DNA from: Polyangiaceae bacterium UTPRO1
Lineage (GTDB): Bacteria > Desulfobacterota > Binatia > UTPRO1
NCBI GenBank assembly: GCA_002050235.1
Contig: MWST01000033.1
Span: 100,170 to 164,169, forward strand
Length of the DNA stretch: 64,000 nt
Direction of reading: 5' to 3'
Shown here: positions 24,720-31,447 of the stretch, in pieces
Position numbering within the stretch: the first letter of the stretch is position 1
How the letters are laid out: every line of letters begins with the position of its first letter
Position numbers and translations under genes: made by a program
Notes under the pieces: model-generated
The model's input: the letters and a program-made list of their open reading frames with translations, nothing else
Databases searched by the model: none
What the model was told of the DNA's origin: nothing

Positions 24720-25417
24720 TGCGCTAGGCGCGTCAGGCGCTCGAGATCGAGGACCACGACGCCTTCGTCTTCGATCGCGATCATCCGGTTGCGTTTGAGC
24801 TTCGCCAGCAAACGGATTGCAGTCTCGGTCGAGACCCCGATCATGTCCGCGAGCTCGCGCCGCGAGTAGCCGAGACGGATGAGCGGCAGGGCACCGTTCG
24901 TAGCGGCTTCACGACAGGTTCCGTCGCCGAGGCGCAGAAGGAGATCGGCGAGGCGAGCGTCGGCGCGCTTCAGCGCCAGCTCTCCGGCCTTGCGCCGAGT
25001 CGCAGCCAGAGCTCGGCTGAGCGCTGCCATCAGTTGCACACTCGTCTTGGGATGGCGTTCGAGAAACTTCACGAGACGTTCGCGGGGAAGAAACGACAGC
25101 TGCGCTTCGGTCAGCGCCTCCGCTGATGCGGAGAACGTCTCACCGTCGTCGAGTCCGAGCTCTCCGAGAATCGCGCCCGGCGTTGCGACGTCGATGATGA
25201 ATTCACGGCCGAAGCGATCGGACTGATAGAGCTTCACATTCCCGTGGCAGAGGACGTACAAGCCCGTGGCGGGCGTCCCCTCGTGGAAGACGACTTGCCG
25301 CGGCTTGTAGAGTCCGGTCACGGTGCAAGTCTGGAAGTCGACGAGCTCTTCCGACGATAGATCGGCGATGAAGGTGAGAGCCCGAACCGTGCATTGCTGG
25401 CACGAAATACGTCTCAT
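24698..25417 (-). CDS. Crp/Fnr-family transcriptional regulator
   Basis: 239 residues. An N-terminal cyclic-nucleotide-type beta-roll (VVFHEGTPATGLYVLCHGNV, GAILGELGLDDGETF) precedes a long dimer helix and a winged HTH (YSRRELADMIGVSTETAIRL). Four cysteines lie in the first 57 residues (C6, C9, C31, C57), including an FNR-like CQQC pair, but the classic third Cys after CxxC is missing and the fourth is not at the FNR position. It may be an oxygen/NO sensor with an atypical cluster or haem. The start at 25417 has a GGAAGGG site. Close to the nod locus. Confidence 0.88.
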   Translation of the reverse strand: MRRISCQQCTVRALTFIADLSSEELVDFQTCTVTGLYKPRQVVFHEGTPATGLYVLCHGNVKLYQSDRFGREFIIDVATPGAILGELGLDDGETFSASAEALTEAQLSFLPRERLVKFLERHPKTSVQLMAALSRALAATRRKAGELALKRADARLADLLLRLGDGTCREAATNGALPLIRLGYSRRELADMIGVSTETAIRLLAKLKRNRMIAIEDEGVVVLDLERLTRLAHYGNLSA

Positions 25418-25852
25418 CGGCGCCCTTCCATGGATACCGGATACACGGTCGCGTGAAGCCCGAGAACGCCACGTCCGCACCGCTGCGAACGACGCAGGCT
25501 CGACGCGTTCGCAAGTCTTTGGTTGAACCGCACAAGCACCGTGAGCTCTACATAGCTAGCAAATGTCACACCAGCAACTGCTATTTGTCGGATCAGACGA
25601 TGTAGCTCTGCATTGTAGAGGCTGCTCGCTTTCACCGGCAGTGCCGGCGTTGGCCATCGGATCCTGCGTGCGAGACGCGATGCATTCGTGACCGGCGGCG
25701 ATGTCGGACGGGAACGGTGCCGATGACGTCCACACCGACTCCGGCGGCGCTGGGGTTCCCTTCGGCGACCTCGCCTTGCGGCGCTCGAAAGGCGAGGAGT
25801 ATAAGGTCGCCTCCGTCATTCTTTTCTCCACGCTACGGGGGATTCTCACGGC
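25418..25852. other. Divergent intergenic region with leader hairpin
   Basis: 435 bases between the Crp/Fnr gene and the ThDP-enzyme gene. 25500-25640 is AT-richer than the surroundings and likely promoter. A strong hairpin occupies 25764-25811 within the leader of the ThDP gene. No further genes are apparent; a short plus-strand frame at 25717 has no independent support. Confidence 0.45.
25764..25811 (+). promoter_or_regulatory. Leader hairpin of the ThDP-enzyme gene
   Basis: GGCGACCT pairs with AGGTCGCC, and inside it CTCGCCTT pairs with AAGGCGAG, leaving a GTATA-type bulge on the right arm. A T-rich run (CATTCTTTTCT) follows, 42 bases before the ATG, so this could be an attenuator. It does not carry the conserved CUGAGA element of a TPP riboswitch. 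Confidence 0.4.
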
Positions 25853-27505
25853 ATGAGTCAACTGCACGGCGGGCGCATCGTCGCCAAAGCTCTCAAAAAC
25901 GAGGGCGTATCGCACGTCTTCACTCTCTGTGGCGGGCACGTGATGTCCATATACGACGGATGCCTCGACGCGGGCATCCGCGTCGTCGACACGCGCCACG
26001 AGCAGACTGCGGCTCATGCCGCCGACGGATGGGCGCGGGTCACGGGCGAGCCCGGCGTCGCGATCGTCACGGCCGGCCCCGGGGTCACCGACGCGGTGAC
26101 GGGCGCCGCTTCCGCGTGGCGTGCCAACATCCCGATGCTGATCATCGGCGGGCAGGGTCCGCGGAGCCTGCAGGACATGGGCTCGCTCCAGGACATGAAT
26201 CACGTCGACCTGATGCGGCCGATCACCAAGTGGTCGCACGCGGTCCCCGAGGCGCGCCGGCTGGGAGAATACGTGAGCATGGCGTTTCGTATCGCCACCA
26301 CTGGCGTGCCAGGGCCCGTCTTCCTCGAGATGCCGGTCGACTTCCTGTTCGATTCGTACAACGAGGACCAGCTCGTGTTTCCGACCGGCGCGCGCACGGC
26401 AGCCGGTGCGTATCCAGACCCCGCGTACATCGACAAGGCTATCGCGTTGCTTGCCAAAGCCGCCAAGCCGGTGGCGCTCGTCGGCAGCCAGCTCTTCTGG
26501 TCGAAGCGCCGTGACGCCTACCTGCCCTTCATCGAGCAGTTCGGCCTCCCGGTCTACGTGAACGGCCAGGCGCGCGGTTCGTTGCCGCCCGATCACCCGA
26601 ACTTCTTCGCCAAGACGCGGAAGGAAGCGCTCCGCGGCGCCGACGTTATCCTGATCTTCGGGACGCCGCTCGACTTCCGGCTCGGCTACGGTCGCGCCAG
26701 CCACATGAATCCCGAGGCGAAGCTCATCCAGATAGACCTCGACGGCGGCGAGATCGGGCGCAACCGGCACGTCGACGTCGGCATTCCGGCCGACACCGGC
26801 ATGGCGATGGCGGCGCTCGCCGCGGCGGCGACGGGTATGGCCAGGGGCGGGAGTCCGGCCGTGCGCGAGTGGGTGAAGAGCCTGCGCATGAAGGAAGAGG
26901 AGCGCGTCGAGCAGATGCGCGCCGAGATGGAATCGGAGACGTCGCCGATCAATCCGCTGCGACTCTGCAAAGAGATCGACGGCGTCCTCGACGATGACAC
27001 CATCGTCATCGGCGACGGCGGGGACTTCGTCGCCACGGCAGCCTCGGTGTTGCGTATCGCCAAGATCGGCCAGTGGCTCGATCCGGGGCCGCTCGGAACT
27101 CTGGGAATCGGACCGGGGTACGCGATGGCTGCGAAGCTCGCGCGGCCGAGGAGCAACGTCATCATCGTGTACGGTGACGGCGCTTTCGGATTGAACGGTC
27201 TCGAATACGAAGCGTTCGTGCGGCAGAAGATCAACGTGGTGGGCGTCATCGGTAACGACGCGGCCTGGACGCAGATCCGCCGCGGCCAGGTCGAGCTCTA
27301 CGGGGAGGAGCGCGCGATCGCGACCAAGCTCGACTTCACCCACTACGAGAAGGTCGCGGCGGCGGTCGGTGCGCACGGGGAGTACGTCGAGCGGCCGCAG
27401 GACATCCGTCCGGCGCTCGATCGTGCCCTCGGCTGCGGCAAACCGGCGCTCGTCAACGTGCGTCTGGGGATCAGCGAGTTCCGCAAGGGCGCGCTCTCGA
27501 TCTGA
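25853..27505 (+). CDS. Thiamine-diphosphate enzyme (acetolactate synthase / 2-hydroxyacyl-CoA lyase-like)
   Basis: 550 residues with the three-domain POX/ALS layout. The catalytic Glu is E50 in DTRHEQTAAHAADG; VTAGPGVTDAVTGAA follows; the ThDP/Mg motif GDGAFGLNGLEYEAF runs on to GVIGNDAAW in the last third. Paralogues include acetolactate synthase, oxalyl-CoA decarboxylase and 2-hydroxyacyl-CoA lyase. The absence of an adjacent small ilvN subunit, and the SLQDMGSLQDMNHVD region, favour a catabolic lyase over ilvB, but I cannot settle it. A leader hairpin lies upstream, and the next gene starts 14 bases downstream. Confidence 0.85.
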   Translation: MSQLHGGRIVAKALKNEGVSHVFTLCGGHVMSIYDGCLDAGIRVVDTRHEQTAAHAADGWARVTGEPGVAIVTAGPGVTDAVTGAASAWRANIPMLIIGGQGPRSLQDMGSLQDMNHVDLMRPITKWSHAVPEARRLGEYVSMAFRIATTGVPGPVFLEMPVDFLFDSYNEDQLVFPTGARTAAGAYPDPAYIDKAIALLAKAAKPVALVGSQLFWSKRRDAYLPFIEQFGLPVYVNGQARGSLPPDHPNFFAKTRKEALRGADVILIFGTPLDFRLGYGRASHMNPEAKLIQIDLDGGEIGRNRHVDVGIPADTGMAMAALAAAATGMARGGSPAVREWVKSLRMKEEERVEQMRAEMESETSPINPLRLCKEIDGVLDDDTIVIGDGGDFVATAASVLRIAKIGQWLDPGPLGTLGIGPGYAMAAKLARPRSNVIIVYGDGAFGLNGLEYEAFVRQKINVVGVIGNDAAWTQIRRGQVELYGEERAIATKLDFTHYEKVAAAVGAHGEYVERPQDIRPALDRALGCGKPALVNVRLGISEFRKGALSI

Positions 27506-27518
27506 TTCGTGGATCGGT

Positions 27519-28253
27519 ATGGGTGATCTGTCGGCGGGTGTCGTCGTCATCGGCAACGAGATCCTCTCGGGGAAAGTCGTCGACACCAACTCGCCGTTCC
27601 TCGCCTCGGAGTTGCGCCCGCTCGGCGTGGCGTTACGCCGGATAGCGACGATTCCCGACGAGCTACCGGTGATCCGCGACGAGATCCGTTGCCAGCACGA
27701 GTCGTTCGATCTCGTCTTCACGTCCGGGGGCGTCGGTCCGACGCACGACGATGTCACCATCGAGGGTGTGGCCATGGCGCTCGGGCGCAAGGTGGTCGTG
27801 CACCCCGAAATTGCCGGTAAGCTCCGCAGCTTCTACGGCCACAAGATCAACCGCGCCCGTCTCAAGATGGCGGAGGTACCGGAAGGTGCGGAGCTGATCA
27901 CCGATACGAGCGTCAATTTTCCGACCATCAAGGTCGAGAACATCTACATCTTGCCCGGGATCCCGGAGATCTTTCGTGCCAAGCTCGAAGGTCTCAAGCC
28001 GCGCTTCTACGCCGACCCGTTCTGTCTGAAGGTGGTCTACACGCGCATCGGGGAGGGCACGCTCGCGGAGCATCTGAACGACACGCTCCGGCAGTTTCCC
28101 GATCTGCTGCTCGGCTCGTATCCGAAGATCAACCATCCCGATTACATGGTGAAGGTGACCCTGGAGTCGAAGGACGCGGACTACGTCGGTCGCGCTTTCG
28201 CGCATTTGCTGGCGGTGCTGCCCGAGGGCAGCGTGGTGCGGACGGAAGAATGA
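27519..28253 (+). CDS. MoaB/Mog-like molybdopterin-binding domain protein (CinA N-domain type)
   Basis: 244 residues. VVVIGNEILSGKVVDTN, then LVFTSGGVGPTHDDVT and a YILPGIPEIF block mark the MoCF-binding domain of the CinA N-terminal half. No C-terminal amidase domain follows, so it is a stand-alone form, as seen in many bacteria and eukaryotic FAD synthase fusions. The role may be in NMN/nucleotide salvage or flavin metabolism. The ATG at 27519 follows the ThDP gene by 14 bases; a longer upstream form would run inside that gene. Confidence 0.88.
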   Translation: MGDLSAGVVVIGNEILSGKVVDTNSPFLASELRPLGVALRRIATIPDELPVIRDEIRCQHESFDLVFTSGGVGPTHDDVTIEGVAMALGRKVVVHPEIAGKLRSFYGHKINRARLKMAEVPEGAELITDTSVNFPTIKVENIYILPGIPEIFRAKLEGLKPRFYADPFCLKVVYTRIGEGTLAEHLNDTLRQFPDLLLGSYPKINHPDYMVKVTLESKDADYVGRAFAHLLAVLPEGSVVRTEE

Positions 28254-28266
28254 GGAGGAGCTACAC

Positions 28267-28704
28267 ATGAGACGGACGGCAGGTAGTAAGCGAATACGGG
28301 GCCTGGTGGCGGTGGCGATGCTTGCGGCGATGTTGACGTCGAGCGTGCGGCCCGTACTCGCGGAGGACGACGAGAATCGCTTTGCGAGCGATTTCGGTTT
28401 CGGGGTGGCGGCGTTCTTCACCAACCTGATCTACATGCCGACGAAGTTCGTGTATGCGACCCTCGGCGGCATCACCGGCGGCTTCGCCTACGTCCTCACG
28501 GGCTTCAAATACGAGGTCGCGCGCACGATCTGGGTGCCTTCGACGGGCGGCGACTACGTCGTGACCCCGTCGATGCTGAGAGGCGATGATCCCATCATCT
28601 TCAGCGGTACGACCGAGCCGAAGCACGAACGATTCCGGCGTCACGAGGAAGATCTCGGCGCACCGAGCAGCGAATCCACGCCCCGTGGTCCGGTCAAGTA
28701 TTGA
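28267..28704 (+). CDS. Exported hypothetical protein, membrane-associated
   Basis: 145 residues. The signal peptide spans about residues 1-32 (GLVAVAMLAAMLTSSVRPVLA). The mature part contains hydrophobic FFTNLIYMPTKFVYATLGG then ITGGFAYVLTGFKYEVARTIW and a D/GDYVVTP end. I have seen this general pattern in proteins of deltaproteobacterial genomes but know no function. GAGGAGG overlapping the preceding stop is a strong ribosome site. The C-terminus is charged. Confidence 0.72.
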   Translation: MRRTAGSKRIRGLVAVAMLAAMLTSSVRPVLAEDDENRFASDFGFGVAAFFTNLIYMPTKFVYATLGGITGGFAYVLTGFKYEVARTIWVPSTGGDYVVTPSMLRGDDPIIFSGTTEPKHERFRRHEEDLGAPSSESTPRGPVKY

Positions 28705-28774
28705 TCCGAGCGCGAACCGCTTGTCGCCGGAATCCCTTTCTGCCAGTACGACGCTCCGAAAGGGAGGGTTGACG

Positions 28775-29323
28775 ATGAAGACATGGCTGGTAGCCGCGAG
28801 CGTGCTCGCCGTCCTCGTGGCCGGCTGCTCACCGAAGCTCGAAGAAGGCGAAGTTCTGGAGAAGAAAGGAGATACCTTCACGATTCGCCTCGAAAAGAAG
28901 GTCGATGAGCCGATCGACAAGGTGTGGGCTGCCTTCCAGCGCCCCGAGGACATCGAGAAGTACTCCGAGCAGTACCAGCAGTCGAAGCTCGTCAAGTCGG
29001 AGGGCAACACCAAGGTCGTCGACTACCGCGTCTCGGCTCTCGGACAGGTGAATGCCTTCACCATGGAGCTGGTCTCGAATCCGGAGCAGAAGCGCATCGA
29101 TCTGAAGACGATCGAGAGCACGCTCGTCGACATCGACGGTTCATATGAGATCAAGCCGGCGCCGGACGGGAAAGGCACCCTCGTGATCTACAGGGCGACG
29201 CAGAAGGACAAGGCCAACATTCCGGTCCCGGTGAGCGTGCAGAAGACGGCGATCAAGGACTCCTTCGATAACTTGATCGCCGGTATGAAGAAGGGCATCC
29301 AAGCGCAGGGCGGCACCTCGTAA
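28775..29323 (+). CDS. Lipoprotein with SRPBCC (START-like) domain
   Basis: 182 residues. The signal MKTWLVAASVLAVLVAGCSP ends in a clear lipobox (VAGC). The remainder is a START/SRPBCC-type helix-grip fold: IDKVWAAFQRPEDIEKYSE, the beta strands TKVVDYRVSALGQVNAFTME and a final NLIAGMKKGIQ helix. Such domains bind hydrophobic ligands. GGGAGG lies nine bases before the ATG; the upstream ORF extension was discarded. The extracytoplasmic location suggests lipid or haem transfer, unproven. Confidence 0.8.
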   Translation: MKTWLVAASVLAVLVAGCSPKLEEGEVLEKKGDTFTIRLEKKVDEPIDKVWAAFQRPEDIEKYSEQYQQSKLVKSEGNTKVVDYRVSALGQVNAFTMELVSNPEQKRIDLKTIESTLVDIDGSYEIKPAPDGKGTLVIYRATQKDKANIPVPVSVQKTAIKDSFDNLIAGMKKGIQAQGGTS

Positions 29324-29335
29324 GCTCGCGCCGCG

Positions 29336-29959
29336 GTGACCTCTGGCGCGAGAGGGTGGCGGTGCCGCCAGGCAACATTTCTCGGAGCCGCGACGGAGCC
29401 GGGGCGCTTCCCGGTCCCGTCGCTCCCCGAGATCGCTTTCGCCGGCCGCTCCAACGTCGGCAAGTCGTCGGCGATCAATAGACTGGTCGGCCGGCGCGGG
29501 TTGGCCCGCACGAGCTCGACGCCCGGCCGCACTCAGCAGCTGAACTTCTTCGCCATCGACGACCGTCTCGTGCTCGTCGACCTCCCCGGCTACGGCTATG
29601 CCAAGGTCTCGAAGGCGGCGCGTGATGCCTGGCGACCGCTGGTCGAGAGTTATCTCGGAACCCGCGGAACGCTCGCCGGCGTCGTGCTGATCGTCGACGT
29701 TCGCCGCGGGCTCGAAGAGGAGGAGCACCAACTGCTCGATTTTCTAGCCGTGCTGTCCGTGCCGGTGCTGGTGCTGGCCACCAAGATCGACAAGCTGAAC
29801 CTCGGCGAGCGGACGAAGGCGTTGCGGACTCTTGCCGCAGCGGCAATTCCGGTGGTGCCGTTTTCGGCCGTGAGCGGTATAGGCGTCGCCGACGTCTGGA
29901 AGACGGTTGCCGAGTGGGCCCGCCTGCGGTCTCTGCGTCCGGCGCGGCAGCGGGGTTGA
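29336..29959 (+). CDS. engB: Ribosome biogenesis GTPase EngB (YsxC/YihA)
   Basis: 207 residues. G1 GRSNVGKS (37-44), switch region TPGRTQQLNFF, G3 DLPGYGYAK, G4 TKID and a C-terminal SAVSG block (G5) are all present, with the family-specific Arg-rich tail. EngB is an essential GTPase for 50S subunit assembly. The GTG start at 29336 is the only start giving the full N-terminus; no ATG is available. The next gene starts five bases downstream. Confidence 0.94.
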   Translation: MTSGARGWRCRQATFLGAATEPGRFPVPSLPEIAFAGRSNVGKSSAINRLVGRRGLARTSSTPGRTQQLNFFAIDDRLVLVDLPGYGYAKVSKAARDAWRPLVESYLGTRGTLAGVVLIVDVRRGLEEEEHQLLDFLAVLSVPVLVLATKIDKLNLGERTKALRTLAAAAIPVVPFSAVSGIGVADVWKTVAEWARLRSLRPARQRG

Positions 29960-29963
29960 GGTC

Positions 29964-30821
29964 GTGCCGGCGGTCGCCGTCGTCATCCCGGTGCGCGACC
30001 GAGTCGGGATGATCACCGAGGCCGTGCGCTCGGTCATCGCGCAGACCTGGCGCGATCATGCGCTCGTCGTCGTCGACGATGGTTCGACGGACGGGTCGGC
30101 CGAGGCGGCGACGGCGGCGCTGCGCGGCGCGCCTGCGGGCTCGAAGGTGCTGCGCTGCGACCACGGCGGCGTCGCCGCCGCCCGGAATGCGGGCGCGGCG
30201 GCGGTCGACAGCGCCTGGATCGCGTTCCTGGACTCCGACGATCTCTGGGAGTCCGGAAAGCTAGCGGCGCAGATGGCGTGGTGCACCGCGCATCCGGCAC
30301 ACCGCATCACTCAGACCGGGGAGCGTTGGCTCGACCATGGGCGGCACCGCAATCCGCGTGCGTGGCACCGCAAGGAGGAGCAGCTCTTCCCGCGCTGCCT
30401 CGAGCGGTGTCTGGTGAGCCCCTCTGCGGTCGCGATCCGCCGCGACCTCTGGGAGGAACTGGGCGGCTTCGATACGAGCTTTCCGGTGTGCGAGGACTAC
30501 GAGCTCTGGCTGCGGGTGGCGCTGCGCGAGCCGGTCGGCCTCGTCGATGCGCCGCTCGTGGTCAAGCGCGGCGGCCACGCCGGCCAGCTGTCGCGCTCGA
30601 CCTGGGGGCTCGACCGCTGGCGCGTTGCGGCGCTCGTGAAGTTGCTGGTCTCGACTCCGCTCGCAGCTCCCGAGCGCGCTGCAGTCGTCGACGCCGTGCG
30701 CAGGAAGTGCGCCGTGCTCGCGGGCGGCGCGGCCCGGCGCGGCCGCGACGCCGAGGCCGCCCGCTACCGCCTGCTGGCGGCGACGGCCGAGGCGTGGTCA
30801 AAGCGGCGCTATGACGCGTGA
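29964..30821 (+). CDS. Glycosyltransferase family 2
   Basis: 285 residues starting GTG. The GT-A fold opens AVAVVIPVRDRVGMITEAVRS and has VVVDDGSTDGS, the metal-binding DxD-like LDSDDLWE, and a later CEDYELWLR block. It adds a sugar from a nucleotide donor to an unknown acceptor, possibly for lipopolysaccharide or exopolysaccharide. It overlaps the following gene by 11 bases. Confidence 0.87.
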   Translation: MPAVAVVIPVRDRVGMITEAVRSVIAQTWRDHALVVVDDGSTDGSAEAATAALRGAPAGSKVLRCDHGGVAAARNAGAAAVDSAWIAFLDSDDLWESGKLAAQMAWCTAHPAHRITQTGERWLDHGRHRNPRAWHRKEEQLFPRCLERCLVSPSAVAIRRDLWEELGGFDTSFPVCEDYELWLRVALREPVGLVDAPLVVKRGGHAGQLSRSTWGLDRWRVAALVKLLVSTPLAAPERAAVVDAVRRKCAVLAGGAARRGRDAEAARYRLLAATAEAWSKRRYDA

Positions 30822-31296
30822 CGAGCTCCTGGCGGCGCGCACGGCGGCGTGGGCTGATGGCGAGCGCGCCGCGCTCGCTGCGATCGTTGCCGCACTCCGC
30901 CCGAGCGCGCACCATCTCGGCGATGCGCTCGACTGGATCGAGGACATCGCCGCGCGCGACGGCGTGCAGGCGGCGAGTATCCTCGATCGGGCCGAGCTGC
31001 GCGCTGCCCTCGCAGCTTCGGGATCGGCGCCCGATCGCTGGAAGCGCTGGAAGGATGCGCTGCGCCGCCTCCGCTACCCGCGGCTCGCCGCGCGCGAGCG
31101 GGAGTTCGCCGCTGCGGTGCGGGCGCTCGGCCTGGGCCGCAACGTGGCGATCGCAGCGCCGCCGGCGTTCGAGGGCGGCGGGCTGACGATCACGATCCGG
31201 GCGAAGACCCAGGACGAGCTAGGGACGACGCTCGATCGCTTTGCTGCTGCGCACGCCGCGGGCGCATTGGCGCGACTCTTTGCTCTCCTCGACTGA
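30811..31296 (+). CDS. Hypothetical helical protein
   Basis: 161 residues, mostly Ala/Arg/Leu-rich helices (RAALAAIVAALRPSAHHLGDA, RWKRWKDALRRLRYP), with a beta-strand-like segment (GGLTITIRAKTQDELG) near residue 125. It overlaps the glycosyltransferase 3' end. No domain is recognisable and no membrane segment or signal is seen. Coding is supported by length, GC3 and tight overlap. Confidence 0.62.
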   Translation: MTRDELLAARTAAWADGERAALAAIVAALRPSAHHLGDALDWIEDIAARDGVQAASILDRAELRAALAASGSAPDRWKRWKDALRRLRYPRLAAREREFAAAVRALGLGRNVAIAAPPAFEGGGLTITIRAKTQDELGTTLDRFAAAHAAGALARLFALLD

Positions 31297-31447
31297 GGCG
31301 GAAGCAAGCCGGCGAGAGCGCCGGGGTGCGGGCTATCCGGGTGCCGCTAGGCGCCACGGCAGCAGCCCTGCAGCACCGCTGGCGAGGCCGTAGACCGAGG
31401 CGAGGCGACCGGACGCCGCCCCGCTACGGGGACGCGCCGCTTGCCGG

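Noticed and set aside
25764..25811. TPP riboswitch upstream of the ThDP enzyme
   Set aside because: The conserved CUGAGA and ACCUGA-type elements are absent; only a hairpin is seen.
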